Part shown: one piece after another, positions 16,015 to 24,464 of the stretch
Position numbering within the stretch: the stretch's first letter is position 1
Layout: the number at the start of each line of letters is the position of its first letter
Position numbers and translations under genes: made by a program
Notes under the pieces: generated by a model
What the model was told of the DNA's origin: nothing
Seen by the model: only the letters and a program-made list of their open reading frames with translations
The model's database searches: none
NCBI GenBank assembly: GCA_039908285.1
Contig: JAMOBE010000050.1
Location: 1-25,871, forward strand
From: JAMOBE01 sp039908285
GTDB taxonomy: Bacteria > Pseudomonadota > Alphaproteobacteria > Rhodospirillales > Rhodospirillaceae
Length of the DNA stretch: 25,871 nucleotides
Direction of reading: 5' to 3'

Positions 16015-16040
16015 CCCTCTCCCCCTCGAGGGGGGGAGGG
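16015..16040 (+). repeat. GC-rich palindromic repeat, copy C
   Basis: CCCTCTCCCCC, TCGA, then a G-rich complement with one mismatch. Same design as copies A, B and D. Confidence 0.75.
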
Positions 16041-16079
16041 CCGGGGCAATCGGGTGAAGTGAGAACCGCCATCTTCACT

Positions 16080-16109
16080 CCCTCTCCCCCCTCTTCCGGG
16101 GGGAGAGGG
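16080..16109 (+). repeat. GC-rich palindromic repeat, copy D
   Basis: Perfect 12-bp stem CCCTCTCCCCCC/GGGGGGAGAGGG with a 6-nt loop, followed by CTTTGG. C and D are 40 nt apart, and the spacer holds a GTGAAG/CTTCAC pair, so they look like one composite element. Confidence 0.8.
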
Positions 16110-16156
16110 CTTTGGCGCCTTGCGTCGGCGGCACCGGCGAAGTAGATCTCTGGCCC

Positions 16157-17989
16157 ATGCGGTTCTGGCCCTCCGACGCTCCGGGACCGGAGCGGGTGAG
16201 CTACCGGGACTTTCCCGGTTCCACCGTTCCGCGGTCTCCCTTCGGCTTCCTGATGATGTTCGTCCGCCATCGCTTTGCGGCGAACGTGGCGGGACTCGCC
16301 CTGTCGGCCATGGCGGCCATGGGGCTGATGGGCCTCGAGCCGGTGGCGCTGCGTCACCTGGTGGAGGTGCTGGAGGGGCTTGACCCGCAGCGAGGTCCGG
16401 ATGGCGCCTGGCCGGCTACGCTTGCGCCGTGGCTCGCGGCGCTGGGGGGGCTGTGGATGGCCTCGGCCCTGTTCAACCGCATCTACGAGTGGGTGGACGC
16501 GCATACCTCGCCGCGGCTGCGCTCGGCGGTGCAGGCGTACCTGTTCTCGTACCTGATGGAGCACGCGCCGCAATACTTCCACGACAATTTCGCCGGCCGC
16601 CTGGGTCAGAAGATCAAACAGGCGCCCGAGTCGGCCATGACGCTGATGTCCATCGCCGTCCACGACATGACCCGCATCTGGGTGATCCTGGGGATCGCCC
16701 TTGGCCTGCTGGCGTCGTCCCACCTCGGGTTCGCCCTGCTGCTGCTGGGATGGACGGCGCTGTTCCTGTACACGTCGGTGCTGTTTTCGCGCCGTTGCGT
16801 CATCCTGTCACGCAAGCTGTCCGACGACATGTCGGCGGTGAGCGGGCGCCTCGTCGACTCCATCACCAATGCCGACCTGGTCCGCTCGTTCGTCGGCCTG
16901 GTGCGGGAGCGGACCCTCCTCGCCGAGACCCTGTCGTCCGAACGGAACAGTTCGCAGAGCCTCAGGACCTTTCTGATCCTGATGCGGTTCATGCAGTACA
17001 ACGCGACGCTCCTGTTCCAGATCATCCTGGTCGGGATGGCGGTGAACGAGGCGGTGGCGGGGCGCATGCGGCCCGGGGACTTCGTCATGGTATTCTCGCT
17101 GTCCAATCTGGTGGCCACCAACGTCTGGAACCTGTCCAACCGCCTGCTGGACTGGTTCGAGCATCTCGGCACCCTGACCGAGGCCATCGAGCTGATCATC
17201 CGTCCCCACGCCATCGTCGATCCCCCGGGCGCCCGGACGCTGGAGGTGGGGGAGGGCGCGGTGGAGATCGAGGACCTGTGCTTCGTCCATGCCGACGGCA
17301 CCCCGGTGTTCGAATCCCTCCGCCTCGCCATCGCCGGCGGCGAGAAGGTGGCGCTGGTGGGGCCGTCGGGCGCCGGCAAGAGCACCCTGATCCGGCTTCT
17401 GCTGCGCCACTATGAACCGCAGGGTGGGAGCATCCGCATCGACGGCCAGGATATCGCCGGCGTCACCCTGGACAGTCTCAACCACGCCATCGCCGAGGTG
17501 CCCCAGGTGCCCGGCCTGTTCCATCGTCCCATCGGCGAGAACATCACCTATGCCCGTCCCGGCGCCTCGGAGGAGGATCTCTGGTCCGCCGCCAGCCGGG
17601 CCGACTGCCACGACTTCATCATGCGCCGCCCCGCCGGGTACGACACCGTGGTGGGCGAGCGTGGCGTGCGGCTGTCGGGCGGCGAGCGCCAGCGGGTGGC
17701 CATCGCCCGCGCCTTCCTCAAGGACGCGCCGATCCTGATCCTGGACGAGGCCACCTCGTCCCTCGACTCCGAGACCGAGCACATGATCCAGCAGTCGCTG
17801 TGGCGGCTGATGGAGGGGCGGACGGTCATCGCCGTCGCCCACCGCCTGTCCACCATCACCGGCATGGACCGGGTCTTCTACATGGAGGCCGGCCGCATCG
17901 TCGAGGAGGGCTCCCACGCCGCCCTCCTGCGCCGCAACGGCCCCTATGCCCGCCTGTGGAACCGCCAGGTGGGCGGCTTCCTGCCGTAA
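16157..17989 (+). CDS. ABC exporter half-transporter (fused permease and ATPase)
   Basis: 610 residues from the ATG at 16157; an in-frame ATG at 16112 lies against the repeat and adds no family-like sequence. The N-terminal ~320 residues form a type IV exporter membrane domain with about six hydrophobic spans. The nucleotide-binding domain has Walker A GPSGAGKST (402-410), a Q-loop near EVPQVPGLF, signature LSGGERQ (506-512), Walker B ILILDE (526-531) and the switch His562 in AHRLST, so it should hydrolyse ATP. It would work as a homodimer in the inner membrane (ABCB/MsbA-like fold). The exported substrate is unknown: no adaptor, outer-membrane channel or peptide gene is adjacent. No good Shine-Dalgarno is seen before either start. 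Confidence 0.93.
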   Translation: MRFWPSDAPGPERVSYRDFPGSTVPRSPFGFLMMFVRHRFAANVAGLALSAMAAMGLMGLEPVALRHLVEVLEGLDPQRGPDGAWPATLAPWLAALGGLWMASALFNRIYEWVDAHTSPRLRSAVQAYLFSYLMEHAPQYFHDNFAGRLGQKIKQAPESAMTLMSIAVHDMTRIWVILGIALGLLASSHLGFALLLLGWTALFLYTSVLFSRRCVILSRKLSDDMSAVSGRLVDSITNADLVRSFVGLVRERTLLAETLSSERNSSQSLRTFLILMRFMQYNATLLFQIILVGMAVNEAVAGRMRPGDFVMVFSLSNLVATNVWNLSNRLLDWFEHLGTLTEAIELIIRPHAIVDPPGARTLEVGEGAVEIEDLCFVHADGTPVFESLRLAIAGGEKVALVGPSGAGKSTLIRLLLRHYEPQGGSIRIDGQDIAGVTLDSLNHAIAEVPQVPGLFHRPIGENITYARPGASEEDLWSAASRADCHDFIMRRPAGYDTVVGERGVRLSGGERQRVAIARAFLKDAPILILDEATSSLDSETEHMIQQSLWRLMEGRTVIAVAHRLSTITGMDRVFYMEAGRIVEEGSHAALLRRNGPYARLWNRQVGGFLP

Positions 17990-18308
17990 TTCCGGCGAGC
18001 CGAATGGTTCACCCTAAAAACGGCAGTTGGGCAGGCTTCCGAGAGGTTTCCTGGGCGAAGAATGCCGGCACGACATGGAGATGCAGCCGTAACTTCTCAA
18101 TAATCCGTGGCGCGCCGGTCCGAAGCGGGCATGGCAGGGCTATGCCAGGGCTGGCGCCTCACCACCCCAACCAGGCCACCCCCCCCAGCCTGATGCCGGA
18201 TCGCCATGGATTCTACACATTCATTTTGTGCAACCTGTGCGCATACGGCAGCCCATCAAGGGGGAGAGGGCTTTTTGATGGTCGTGGGGCCGATACGTTT
18301 TCGCTCTC
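17990..18308. other. Intergenic region between convergent ABC transporter and secB, with repeat
   Basis: No supported gene. The part from ~18213 to 18281 carries a repeat related to the one upstream of the glycosyltransferase: 18237-18260 matches 11314-11336 inverted with a few changes, followed by a stem CCATCAA/TTGATGG. No standard T-tailed terminator for the ABC gene was seen. Confidence 0.65.
18253..18281. repeat. Palindromic repeat, copy E (stem CCATCAA/TTGATGG)
   Basis: Seven-bp stem enclosing GGGGGAGAGGGCTTT, the same G-rich arm as in copy D. Lying just after the secB stop on the minus strand, it may also end secB transcripts. Confidence 0.6.
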
Positions 18309-18800
18309 TCAGTTGACCGTGGTGCTGGCGCCACGCTCGGTGCGCTGGCGGTACATCGCGACGAAGTCGATGGGCGCCAGCAGCAGCGGTGGGAAACCCG
18401 AGTCGCGGGTGATGTCGGCGATCACCGAGCGGGCGAACGGGAACAGCAGCCGGGGGATCTCGATCAGCAGGATCGGCTCGACGTGCTCGGGCGGGACGTT
18501 GATCGTCGCGACGGCGCAATAGGTCATTTCCAGGATGAAGGCCACCTTGTCCGGGGTCCGGCCCTCGATGTGGAACTCAAGGGCCGATTCGTAGATGGTG
18601 GCCTGGAGCTTGCGCACTTCGATGTCGACGCTGATGGTCACCTCGGGCGGTGCCTTGAGTTCGTTGAAGATGGCCGGGGCGTTGGGCGCCTCGAACGAAA
18701 AATCCCGGATGTACTGTCCGTTGATCATAATCGCCGGACTCTCGTTCGTCCCACCCGCGTCGGGCTGGGAGGGAGGGGTGGCGGTGGTGTCACTGGTCAT
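18309..18800 (-). CDS. secB: Protein-export chaperone SecB
   Basis: 163 residues from the ATG at 18800, preceded by GGGGAG at ~6 nt; the frame is open to 18839 but the family start is a short polar lead, then the QYIRDFSFEAPNAP signature (residues 29-42). SISVDIEV-like strand, FHIEGRTPDKVAFILEMTYCAV and the IEIPRLLFPFARSVIADITRDSGFPPLLLAPIDF block are all standard SecB. The tetramer holds preproteins unfolded and delivers them to SecA at the Sec translocon. It is divergent from the TPR-methyltransferase gene. The acidic/polar N-terminal 20 residues are variable in the family. Confidence 0.97.
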   Translation of the reverse strand: MTSDTTATPPSQPDAGGTNESPAIMINGQYIRDFSFEAPNAPAIFNELKAPPEVTISVDIEVRKLQATIYESALEFHIEGRTPDKVAFILEMTYCAVATINVPPEHVEPILLIEIPRLLFPFARSVIADITRDSGFPPLLLAPIDFVAMYRQRTERGASTTVN

Positions 18801-18829
18801 GAGGAACTCCCCGGTTTGCGGAGGACCAA

Positions 18830-18858
18830 CCGCTAGCACACCTTCGCCCTCTCCTCAA
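18830..18858 (-). promoter_or_regulatory. Candidate promoter of secB
   Basis: Minus strand TTGAGG (18858-18853), 17-nt spacer, TAGCGG (18835-18830), giving a ~22-nt leader to the ATG. Confidence 0.4.
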
Positions 18859-18962
18859 CCAGTCCTTCGAGGCACCCCGGCCGACGGAAACATCGACTCC
18901 ACAAATGACCCATGCCGCGTTAACGTGCCCCCCTACCCGCTTCGACGCATTGGGGACATGGC

Positions 18963-20252
18963 ATGAACCGGGCCGAGCGCCGCCGATCGAAGGCTCTGAG
19001 CAGGACGAAGGGAGAGGCGGAGGACATCCGCGGCCTCCTGCAGCTTGGCGATGCGGAGTACCGCGCCGGGCGGCTTCCCCAGGCCATGTCCTATTACGAC
19101 AAGGTGCTCGCGACGCGGCCCGATCATCCCGACGCCAGCAATTCCCTTGGCATCATCCTGTGCCGGCTGGGGGATCCGGGGGGATCCCTCGCCTATTTCT
19201 CGCGGGCCATCGCCGCCGATCCGGCCAACGCCTTCCACCACAGCAACATGGGAATCGCCCTGAAGGACCTGAAACGCCTGGACGAGGCTGTCACCAGTTT
19301 CCAGAAGGCGCTCGCCGTCAGGCCGGACTTCGCCGAGGCCCACAGCAATCTGGGAGCCACCCTCCAGGATCTGGGGCGGCTGGAGGATGCCGTGGCCGGG
19401 TACCGCCGGGCCATCGCCCTGCGGCCGGACTTCGCCGAGGCGCAGTACGGACTGGGGATCGCCCTTCTGGACCAGGGCGAGACCGCGGCGGCGGCCGTGC
19501 ACCTCCGGCGCTATCTGGACCTGGATCCCCAGGACCGCCAGGGAGCAAAGCTGTCCCTCGCCGCCGTCGGCGACGGGCCGATGCCCGCCCGCGCCTCCGA
19601 GGCCCACCTCGGGACGATCTACGCCCGCCGGTCCAGGACCTGGGACGAGGGGGCGACGGGGGAGCGGTCCTACCGCGCCGCCGACCTGGTGGCGGAGGCC
19701 GTGCTGGCGCTGGGTCACCCGCCTGGGCAGGTGCCCGACTCGCTGGACATGCTGGATGCCGGCTGCGGCACCGGCCTGGTCGGAGCCCTGCTGCGCGGAC
19801 GGGCTCGCCGACTCGATGGCATCGACATCAGTCCGGCCATGCTGGAGAGGGCCCGGGCCAAGGGCCTCTACGATCGCCTGCACCAGGGGGACCTGGTGGC
19901 CTTCCTGGCCGGCGAAATCCGGTCCTATGATGTGATAGCCTGCGCCGCGACGCTGATCCATTTCGGCGACCTTCTGCCGGCGTTTGCGGCCGCCGCCGGT
20001 GCCCTGCGCGAGGACGGGCTGTTCGCCTTCACCCTCTTCCCCAACGCCGAAGATACCGCCGTCGCGGTCGCCACCGATCCCAGGCTGGCCCGGGGCGGAT
20101 GCTATGCCCACGGCAGGGATTACGTCCGCCGCCTGGCCGAGACCACCGGATTCGTCGTCGAGCGGATGGACGATGTCGTGCATGAATACGACGAGGACCA
20201 GCCCATCGGCGGCATCATCGTGGTGCTGCGGCGGAGTGGCGGGCCATCATAA
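18963..20252 (+). CDS. TPR-repeat protein fused to SAM-dependent methyltransferase
   Basis: 429 residues; ATG at 18963 with GGGGA 7 nt upstream. After a basic lead (MNRAERRRSKA), about five tetratricopeptide repeats fill residues ~24-192; repeats 3 and 4 share the wording RPDFAEA. The C-terminal half is a class I methyltransferase: motif I LDMLDAGCGTGLVG (261-274), LDGIDISPAMLERARAKGLYD as motif II, and a CAATLIHFGDL motif IV region. No signal peptide or membrane span, so it is cytosolic. TPR-methyltransferase fusions are common in Rhodospirillales, with unknown substrates; the TPR part presumably binds a protein partner. Divergent from secB, with which no functional link is evident. The 27-bp inverted repeat downstream probably ends its transcript. 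Confidence 0.88.
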   Translation: MNRAERRRSKALSRTKGEAEDIRGLLQLGDAEYRAGRLPQAMSYYDKVLATRPDHPDASNSLGIILCRLGDPGGSLAYFSRAIAADPANAFHHSNMGIALKDLKRLDEAVTSFQKALAVRPDFAEAHSNLGATLQDLGRLEDAVAGYRRAIALRPDFAEAQYGLGIALLDQGETAAAAVHLRRYLDLDPQDRQGAKLSLAAVGDGPMPARASEAHLGTIYARRSRTWDEGATGERSYRAADLVAEAVLALGHPPGQVPDSLDMLDAGCGTGLVGALLRGRARRLDGIDISPAMLERARAKGLYDRLHQGDLVAFLAGEIRSYDVIACAATLIHFGDLLPAFAAAAGALREDGLFAFTLFPNAEDTAVAVATDPRLARGGCYAHGRDYVRRLAETTGFVVERMDDVVHEYDEDQPIGGIIVVLRRSGGPS

Positions 20253-20295
20253 CCCGGGGCTGAAGAGCGGTGCTCCGACCCGACGGCTTCATCCC

Positions 20296-20354
20296 CGTAT
20301 TGCTGATCTCAAAAATCTTCGCGCGCGGCGAAGATTTTTGAGATCAGCAATACG
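20296..20354. terminator. Perfect 27-bp inverted repeat, likely bidirectional terminator
   Basis: Left arm 20296-20322, loop GCGCG (20323-20327), right arm 20328-20354, no mismatch. The inner part reads AAAAATCTTCGC-loop-GCGAAGATTTTT, i.e. a GC core with an A run before and a T run after, as in bidirectional intrinsic terminators; a second T run (CTTTTT) follows at ~20358. It lies 44 nt after the TPR-methyltransferase stop. The stem is far longer than a terminator needs. Confidence 0.7.
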
Positions 20355-20482
20355 AATCTTTTTGGTTGCGGCTCCGCCGCGATAGGGACAGCCGATTCGC
20401 GGGCTCGAACAGGCCCTTGCGCCGTCTCGACGCCCCTTCCCGGCCATGGCCCCGGCAGCCCTCCATCCTCCACCCGACGGCA

Positions 20483-20498
20483 GGACACGGTCGTGTCC
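20483..20498. promoter_or_regulatory. Perfect palindrome upstream of nifJ, possible operator
   Basis: GGACACGGTCGTGTCC: 7-bp arms around a 2-nt centre. It lies ~190 nt before the candidate promoter. No known regulator is identified from it. Confidence 0.35.
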
Positions 20499-20682
20499 AA
20501 ACGGCCGATGACAGGCGGCACCCGACGGCCAGAGGCAGGGAATGTATCAAATGCCTCATGAACGCACTTCATATTGCGTTGTTTCCGCTTGACCGGCTCG
20601 CCGTTGTCGACCGTTGAGGGACATGCTCCGACCCCTTGTCGGAGAGGCACTGGCGGCCGGAATGCCCTTGCCGACAACGTCG

Positions 20683-20712
20683 TTGATCTTTGCGTGGAGC
20701 CCGCGATATAAG
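20683..20712 (+). promoter_or_regulatory. Candidate sigma-70-type promoter of nifJ
   Basis: TTGATC (20683-20688), 18-nt spacer, TATAAG (20707-20712), leaving a ~70-nt leader before the ATG at 20788. Confidence 0.5.
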
Positions 20713-20787
20713 CGGTTAGGGAAGCTGTGTCAGGGTCTCGGCCCGAGCTTCTGGATGGATCCTGACCAAATCGGGGGAATGTTTTTC

Positions 20788-23700
20788 ATGGGTGAGTCAT
20801 CGTCGAGAATCTTCGTGGACGGCAACGAGGCCGCAACGTCGGTCGCCTACCGCTGCAGCGAGGTCATTGCGATTTATCCGATCACGCCCGCGTCGCCCAT
20901 GGGCGAGCTGGCCGACGAGTGGGCCGCTGGCCGCCTCCTCAACGTGTGGGGGGACGTACCGCAGGTTGAGCCGATGCAGTCGGAGGGCGGTGCCGCCGGC
21001 GCCATCCACGGCGCGCTCCAGGCCGGAACCCTCGCGACGACGTTTACCGCGTCGCAGGGCCTGCTCCTGATGATCCCGAACCTGTACAAGATCGCCGGCG
21101 AGCTGACGCCGTTCGTGCTGCACGTGGCGGCGCGGACCCTGGCAACGCACGCCCTGTCGATCTTCGGTGACCACTCCGACGTGATGTCCTGCCGGCAGAC
21201 CGGCATGGCCATGCTGTGCGCCACCTCGGTGCAGGAAGCCCAGGACATGTCCATGGTGGCCCACGCCGCCACCCTGAAGTCGCGGGTGCCGTTCATCCAC
21301 TTCTTCGACGGGTTCCGCACCTCCCACGAGCTGACCAACATCATGCGGCTGTCGGACGACGACGTCCGCTTCATGCTCGACGAGAAGGCCATCAACGCCC
21401 ACCGCGAGCGGGCGCTGACGCCCGACCATCCGGTGCTGCGCGGCACCAACCAGAACCCCGACGTGTTCTTCCAGATGCGGGAGGCGTGCCAGCCCTTCTT
21501 CGACGCCTGCCCGGGCGTGGTGCAGGACACCATGGACCGCCTGGCCCAGCGTATCGGCCGCAAGTACAGCCTGGTGGAATACCACGGCCACCCGCAGGCC
21601 GAGCGGGTCACCGTGATCATGGGCTCGGGCCTGCAGACCGTCCGTGACACCGTCGAGCACCTGGTCGCCAAGGGCGAGAAGGTGGGCGTGGTCAACGTCC
21701 GTCTGTTCCGGCCATTCCCGATCGCCGAACTGGTGGCGGCGCTCCCCGCCACCGTCCGCACCATCGCCGTGCTGGACCGCTGCAAGGAGCCGGGCGCCGT
21801 GGGCGAGCCGCTCTACCTCGACGTGATCGGGGCGTTGGCCGAGGACCGCATGTGCGGCACCCGTCGCCTGGCCACCGAGCCGCAGGTGATCGGCGGTCGC
21901 TATGGCCTGTCGTCCAAGGAATTCACCCCGGGCATGGTCAAGGCCATCTACGACGAGATGGCCAAGGCGAACCCGAAGCGCCGCTTCACCGTCGGCATCA
22001 ACGACGACGTGAGCCACTCGTCCCTGGTCGCCGAGGACCTGAACATCCTGCAGTCCGAGGTCATGCAGGCGGTGTTCTTCGGCCTTGGCGCCGACGGCAC
22101 CGTGGGTGCCAACAAGAACTCGGCCAAGATCATCGAGCATGAGACCGGCGCCCACGCCCAGGCCTATTTCGTCTACGACAGCAAGAAGGCCGGCGCCGTC
22201 ACCGTTTCCCACCTGCGGTTCAGCAAGAACCCGATCCACGCGCCGTACCTGGTGGGACCGGGAAGCGCCGACTTCGTCGCCTGCCATCACTTCCCGCTGA
22301 TGGAGCGCATGGACGTGGTGCGCTACGCCAAGCCGGGCGCCACCATCCTGATGAACGCGGTCGGCTCGCCCGACCAGGTGTGGAACGCCCTGCCGGGTGA
22401 CGTGCAGCAGGCGGTGATCGACAAGAAGGTCAAGCTCTACACCGTCGATGCGACCCATCTGGCCCGCGAGGGCGGTCTGGGCCGGCGCATCAACACCATC
22501 ATGCAGACCTGCTTCTTTGCCCTGTCCGGCCAGCTCAAGACCGAGACGGCGGTCGAGAAGATCAAGGAGGCCATCGAGCACACCTATGGCCGGCGTGCCA
22601 TCGAGGCCGTGCGCCGCAACAACGAGGTGGTGGACGCGGCCCTGGCTCACATGCACGAGATCAAGGTGCCGGCCGGGGTCACCTCCAACCACGTGCGGGC
22701 CCCGCTGGTCCCCGAGAGTGCGCCCGACTTCGTGCAGCGCGTGGCGGCGGCCATCATGGCCGGTCGCGGCGACTCGCTGCCGGTCAGCGCCTTCCCCATC
22801 GACGGCTCGTGGCCGGTCAACCTGGTGAAGATGGAGAAGCGGGCCATCGCCGTCGAGATTCCCGTGTGGGATCCGGCGCTGTGCATCCAGTGCAACAAGT
22901 GCGCCATGGTTTGCCCGCACGCGGCCATCCGTGTCAGCGCCTGTCCGCCGGAGGCACTGGCCAATGCGCCGGTGGGCTTCCAGTCCCTCGACTATCGCGG
23001 CAACGAGTTCGGCAAGGCCAAGTACCTGCTGTCCGTCGCCCCGGATGACTGCACGGGCTGCACCCTCTGCGTCGTCGTCTGCCCGGGCAAGGACAAGGCC
23101 AATCCGCGCCGCAAGTCCCTCGAGATGAAGCCGTCGGAAGAGGTTCGCAACGACGAGTCGCGGGCCAACTGGGACTTCTTCCTCTCCACGCCGAAACCCG
23201 ACCGGGCGCAGATTCCGCTGAACGTCAAGCAGGTCCAGCTGATGGAGCCGCTGTTCGAGTTCTCCGGCGCCTGCCTTGGCTGCGGCGAGACGCCCTACGT
23301 CAAGCTGGTCTCCCAGCTCTTCGGCGATCGCACCATCATCGGCAACGCCACGGGATGCTCCTCGATCTATGGCGGCGGTCTGCCGATGCCTCCGTATTCC
23401 ACCAACGCCGACGGCCGCGGCCCGACGTGGTGCAACTCGCTGTTCGAGGACAATGCCGAGTTCGGCTTCGGCATGCGGGTGGCGGTCGATCAGCTGACCA
23501 TCCAGGCGCAGACCCTGGTGCAGACGCTGGCGTCCAAGCTGGACGGCGTCCTGGTGGAAGGCCTGCTGAAGCCGGTCTCCGGCGAGGCGGAAATCGCCGC
23601 GCAGCGGGCCCGGGTCGCCGAACTGAAGAAGCGCATCGGCGGCATGGATGACATCCTGGCGCGTCGCCTCATGGACGTCGCCGACTACCTGGTGCCGAAG

Positions 23701-24366
23701 TCGGTGTGGATCGTCGGTGGCGACGGCTGGGCCTATGACATCGGCTATGGCGGCCTGGACCACGTCCTGTCCACCAACCGCAACATCAACATCCTGGTCA
23801 TGGACACCGAGGTCTATTCCAACACCGGTGGCCAGCAGTCCAAGGCGACACCGATCGGCGCCTCGGCCAAGTTCGCCATCGCCGGACGGTCGTCGGCCAA
23901 GAAGGATCTGGGCGCCATCGCCATGACCTATGGCCATGTCTACGTCGCCCAGGTGGGCTTCGCCGCCAAGGATGCGCAGACGGTGCGGGCGTTCCTGGAC
24001 GCCGAGTCCTACGACGGGCCGTCGCTGATCATCGCCTACTCCCATTGCATCGCCCATGGCTATGACATGACGACCGCACTGGAGCAGCACACCATGGCGG
24101 TGGAAAGCGGGCACTGGCCGCTGTATCGCTACGACCCGCGGCGCCTCCATGCCGGAGAAAAGCCGCTGGTGGTGGACAGCGGGGCGCCGAAGGTGGCGCT
24201 CGGCACCTTCATGGAGAGCGAGCCGCGGTTCCGCGTCGTTGGCCGGGACAACCCGGAGCGCTTCAAGGAACTGCTCAAGTCGGCGGAAAACCATTCTCGC
24301 CTGCGCGAGGACCGGCTGCGTCACATCGCTGGCTTCCAGAAGCCTCAGACCCCAGCCGCCGAGTAA
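20788..24366 (+). CDS. nifJ: Pyruvate:ferredoxin (flavodoxin) oxidoreductase, single-chain
   Basis: 1192 residues from the ATG at 20788 (GGGGGA nine nt upstream; an ATG at 20779 is too close to it). Domains in order: N-terminal pyrimidine-binding domain with YPITPASPMGELADEW; transketolase C-like domain II to ~400; gamma domain with FFGLGADGTVGANKNS (~430); EKR linker; 2x[4Fe-4S] ferredoxin domain with C699/C702/C705/C709 and C755/C758/C761/C765; C-terminal TPP domain with GDGW (~978) and NTGG (1012). The proximal cluster ligands C829, C832, C857 and C1087 match the spacing known for the Desulfovibrio enzyme. It interconverts pyruvate + CoA and acetyl-CoA + CO2 with low-potential ferredoxin/flavodoxin. 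All cofactor residues I can check are present. First of a cluster with a DHOD-like gene and ppdK. Confidence 0.97.
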   Translation: MGESSSRIFVDGNEAATSVAYRCSEVIAIYPITPASPMGELADEWAAGRLLNVWGDVPQVEPMQSEGGAAGAIHGALQAGTLATTFTASQGLLLMIPNLYKIAGELTPFVLHVAARTLATHALSIFGDHSDVMSCRQTGMAMLCATSVQEAQDMSMVAHAATLKSRVPFIHFFDGFRTSHELTNIMRLSDDDVRFMLDEKAINAHRERALTPDHPVLRGTNQNPDVFFQMREACQPFFDACPGVVQDTMDRLAQRIGRKYSLVEYHGHPQAERVTVIMGSGLQTVRDTVEHLVAKGEKVGVVNVRLFRPFPIAELVAALPATVRTIAVLDRCKEPGAVGEPLYLDVIGALAEDRMCGTRRLATEPQVIGGRYGLSSKEFTPGMVKAIYDEMAKANPKRRFTVGINDDVSHSSLVAEDLNILQSEVMQAVFFGLGADGTVGANKNSAKIIEHETGAHAQAYFVYDSKKAGAVTVSHLRFSKNPIHAPYLVGPGSADFVACHHFPLMERMDVVRYAKPGATILMNAVGSPDQVWNALPGDVQQAVIDKKVKLYTVDATHLAREGGLGRRINTIMQTCFFALSGQLKTETAVEKIKEAIEHTYGRRAIEAVRRNNEVVDAALAHMHEIKVPAGVTSNHVRAPLVPESAPDFVQRVAAAIMAGRGDSLPVSAFPIDGSWPVNLVKMEKRAIAVEIPVWDPALCIQCNKCAMVCPHAAIRVSACPPEALANAPVGFQSLDYRGNEFGKAKYLLSVAPDDCTGCTLCVVVCPGKDKANPRRKSLEMKPSEEVRNDESRANWDFFLSTPKPDRAQIPLNVKQVQLMEPLFEFSGACLGCGETPYVKLVSQLFGDRTIIGNATGCSSIYGGGLPMPPYSTNADGRGPTWCNSLFEDNAEFGFGMRVAVDQLTIQAQTLVQTLASKLDGVLVEGLLKPVSGEAEIAAQRARVAELKKRIGGMDDILARRLMDVADYLVPKSVWIVGGDGWAYDIGYGGLDHVLSTNRNINILVMDTEVYSNTGGQQSKATPIGASAKFAIAGRSSAKKDLGAIAMTYGHVYVAQVGFAAKDAQTVRAFLDAESYDGPSLIIAYSHCIAHGYDMTTALEQHTMAVESGHWPLYRYDPRRLHAGEKPLVVDSGAPKVALGTFMESEPRFRVVGRDNPERFKELLKSAENHSRLREDRLRHIAGFQKPQTPAAE

Positions 24367-24414
24367 GGGGGGCGACGAGAGGAGAGTACAGGCAGAGTAG
24401 AGAGTACACACATC

Positions 24415-24448
24415 GCACCTTCCGGAGTCTGGTGACTTCGGAAGGTGC
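24415..24448 (+). terminator. Long hairpin after nifJ, no T tail
   Basis: Fifteen-bp stem (one G-U) with a TGGT loop: GCACCTTCCGGAGTC pairs with GACTTCGGAAGGTGC. It begins 49 nt after the nifJ stop. With no T tract it may be a processing or stabilising structure, or a partial terminator. Confidence 0.55.
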
Positions 24449-24464
24449 TGGGAATGGCCGCTCC

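Larger units (their letters stand above)
15817..16156. other. Intergenic region rich in palindromes, no gene seen
   Basis: Between the divergent regulator and ABC transporter genes. Four separate stems: 15896-15927 (perfect 8-bp GGATGGCC), 15948-15975 (10-bp stem with one G-U, 8-nt loop), and repeats C and D listed separately. I see no convincing coding frame and no clear promoter for the ABC transporter gene. Confidence 0.7.
20355..20787. other. Intergenic region upstream of nifJ
   Basis: No supported gene. It contains a 16-bp palindrome at 20483-20498, a hairpin CTCCGAC/GTCGGAG at 20626-20644, and a candidate promoter at 20683-20712. An open frame joins 20614 to nifJ but this part does not look like protein of the family. 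Confidence 0.65.

Noticed and set aside
20366..20617. 83-residue plus-strand frame between the inverted repeat and nifJ
   Set aside because: No ribosome-binding site, arginine-rich chance composition, no family resemblance.
20651..20666. Sigma-54-like box upstream of nifJ (TGGC, then GC at the right distance)
   Set aside because: Only the TGGC, one T and the GC agree; the CACG and TTGC blocks do not, and no NifA-type TGT-N10-ACA site was found nearby.
20614..20787. N-terminal extension of nifJ by 58 residues
   Set aside because: The added residues have no family similarity and overlap the candidate promoter; a Shine-Dalgarno fits the ATG at 20788.
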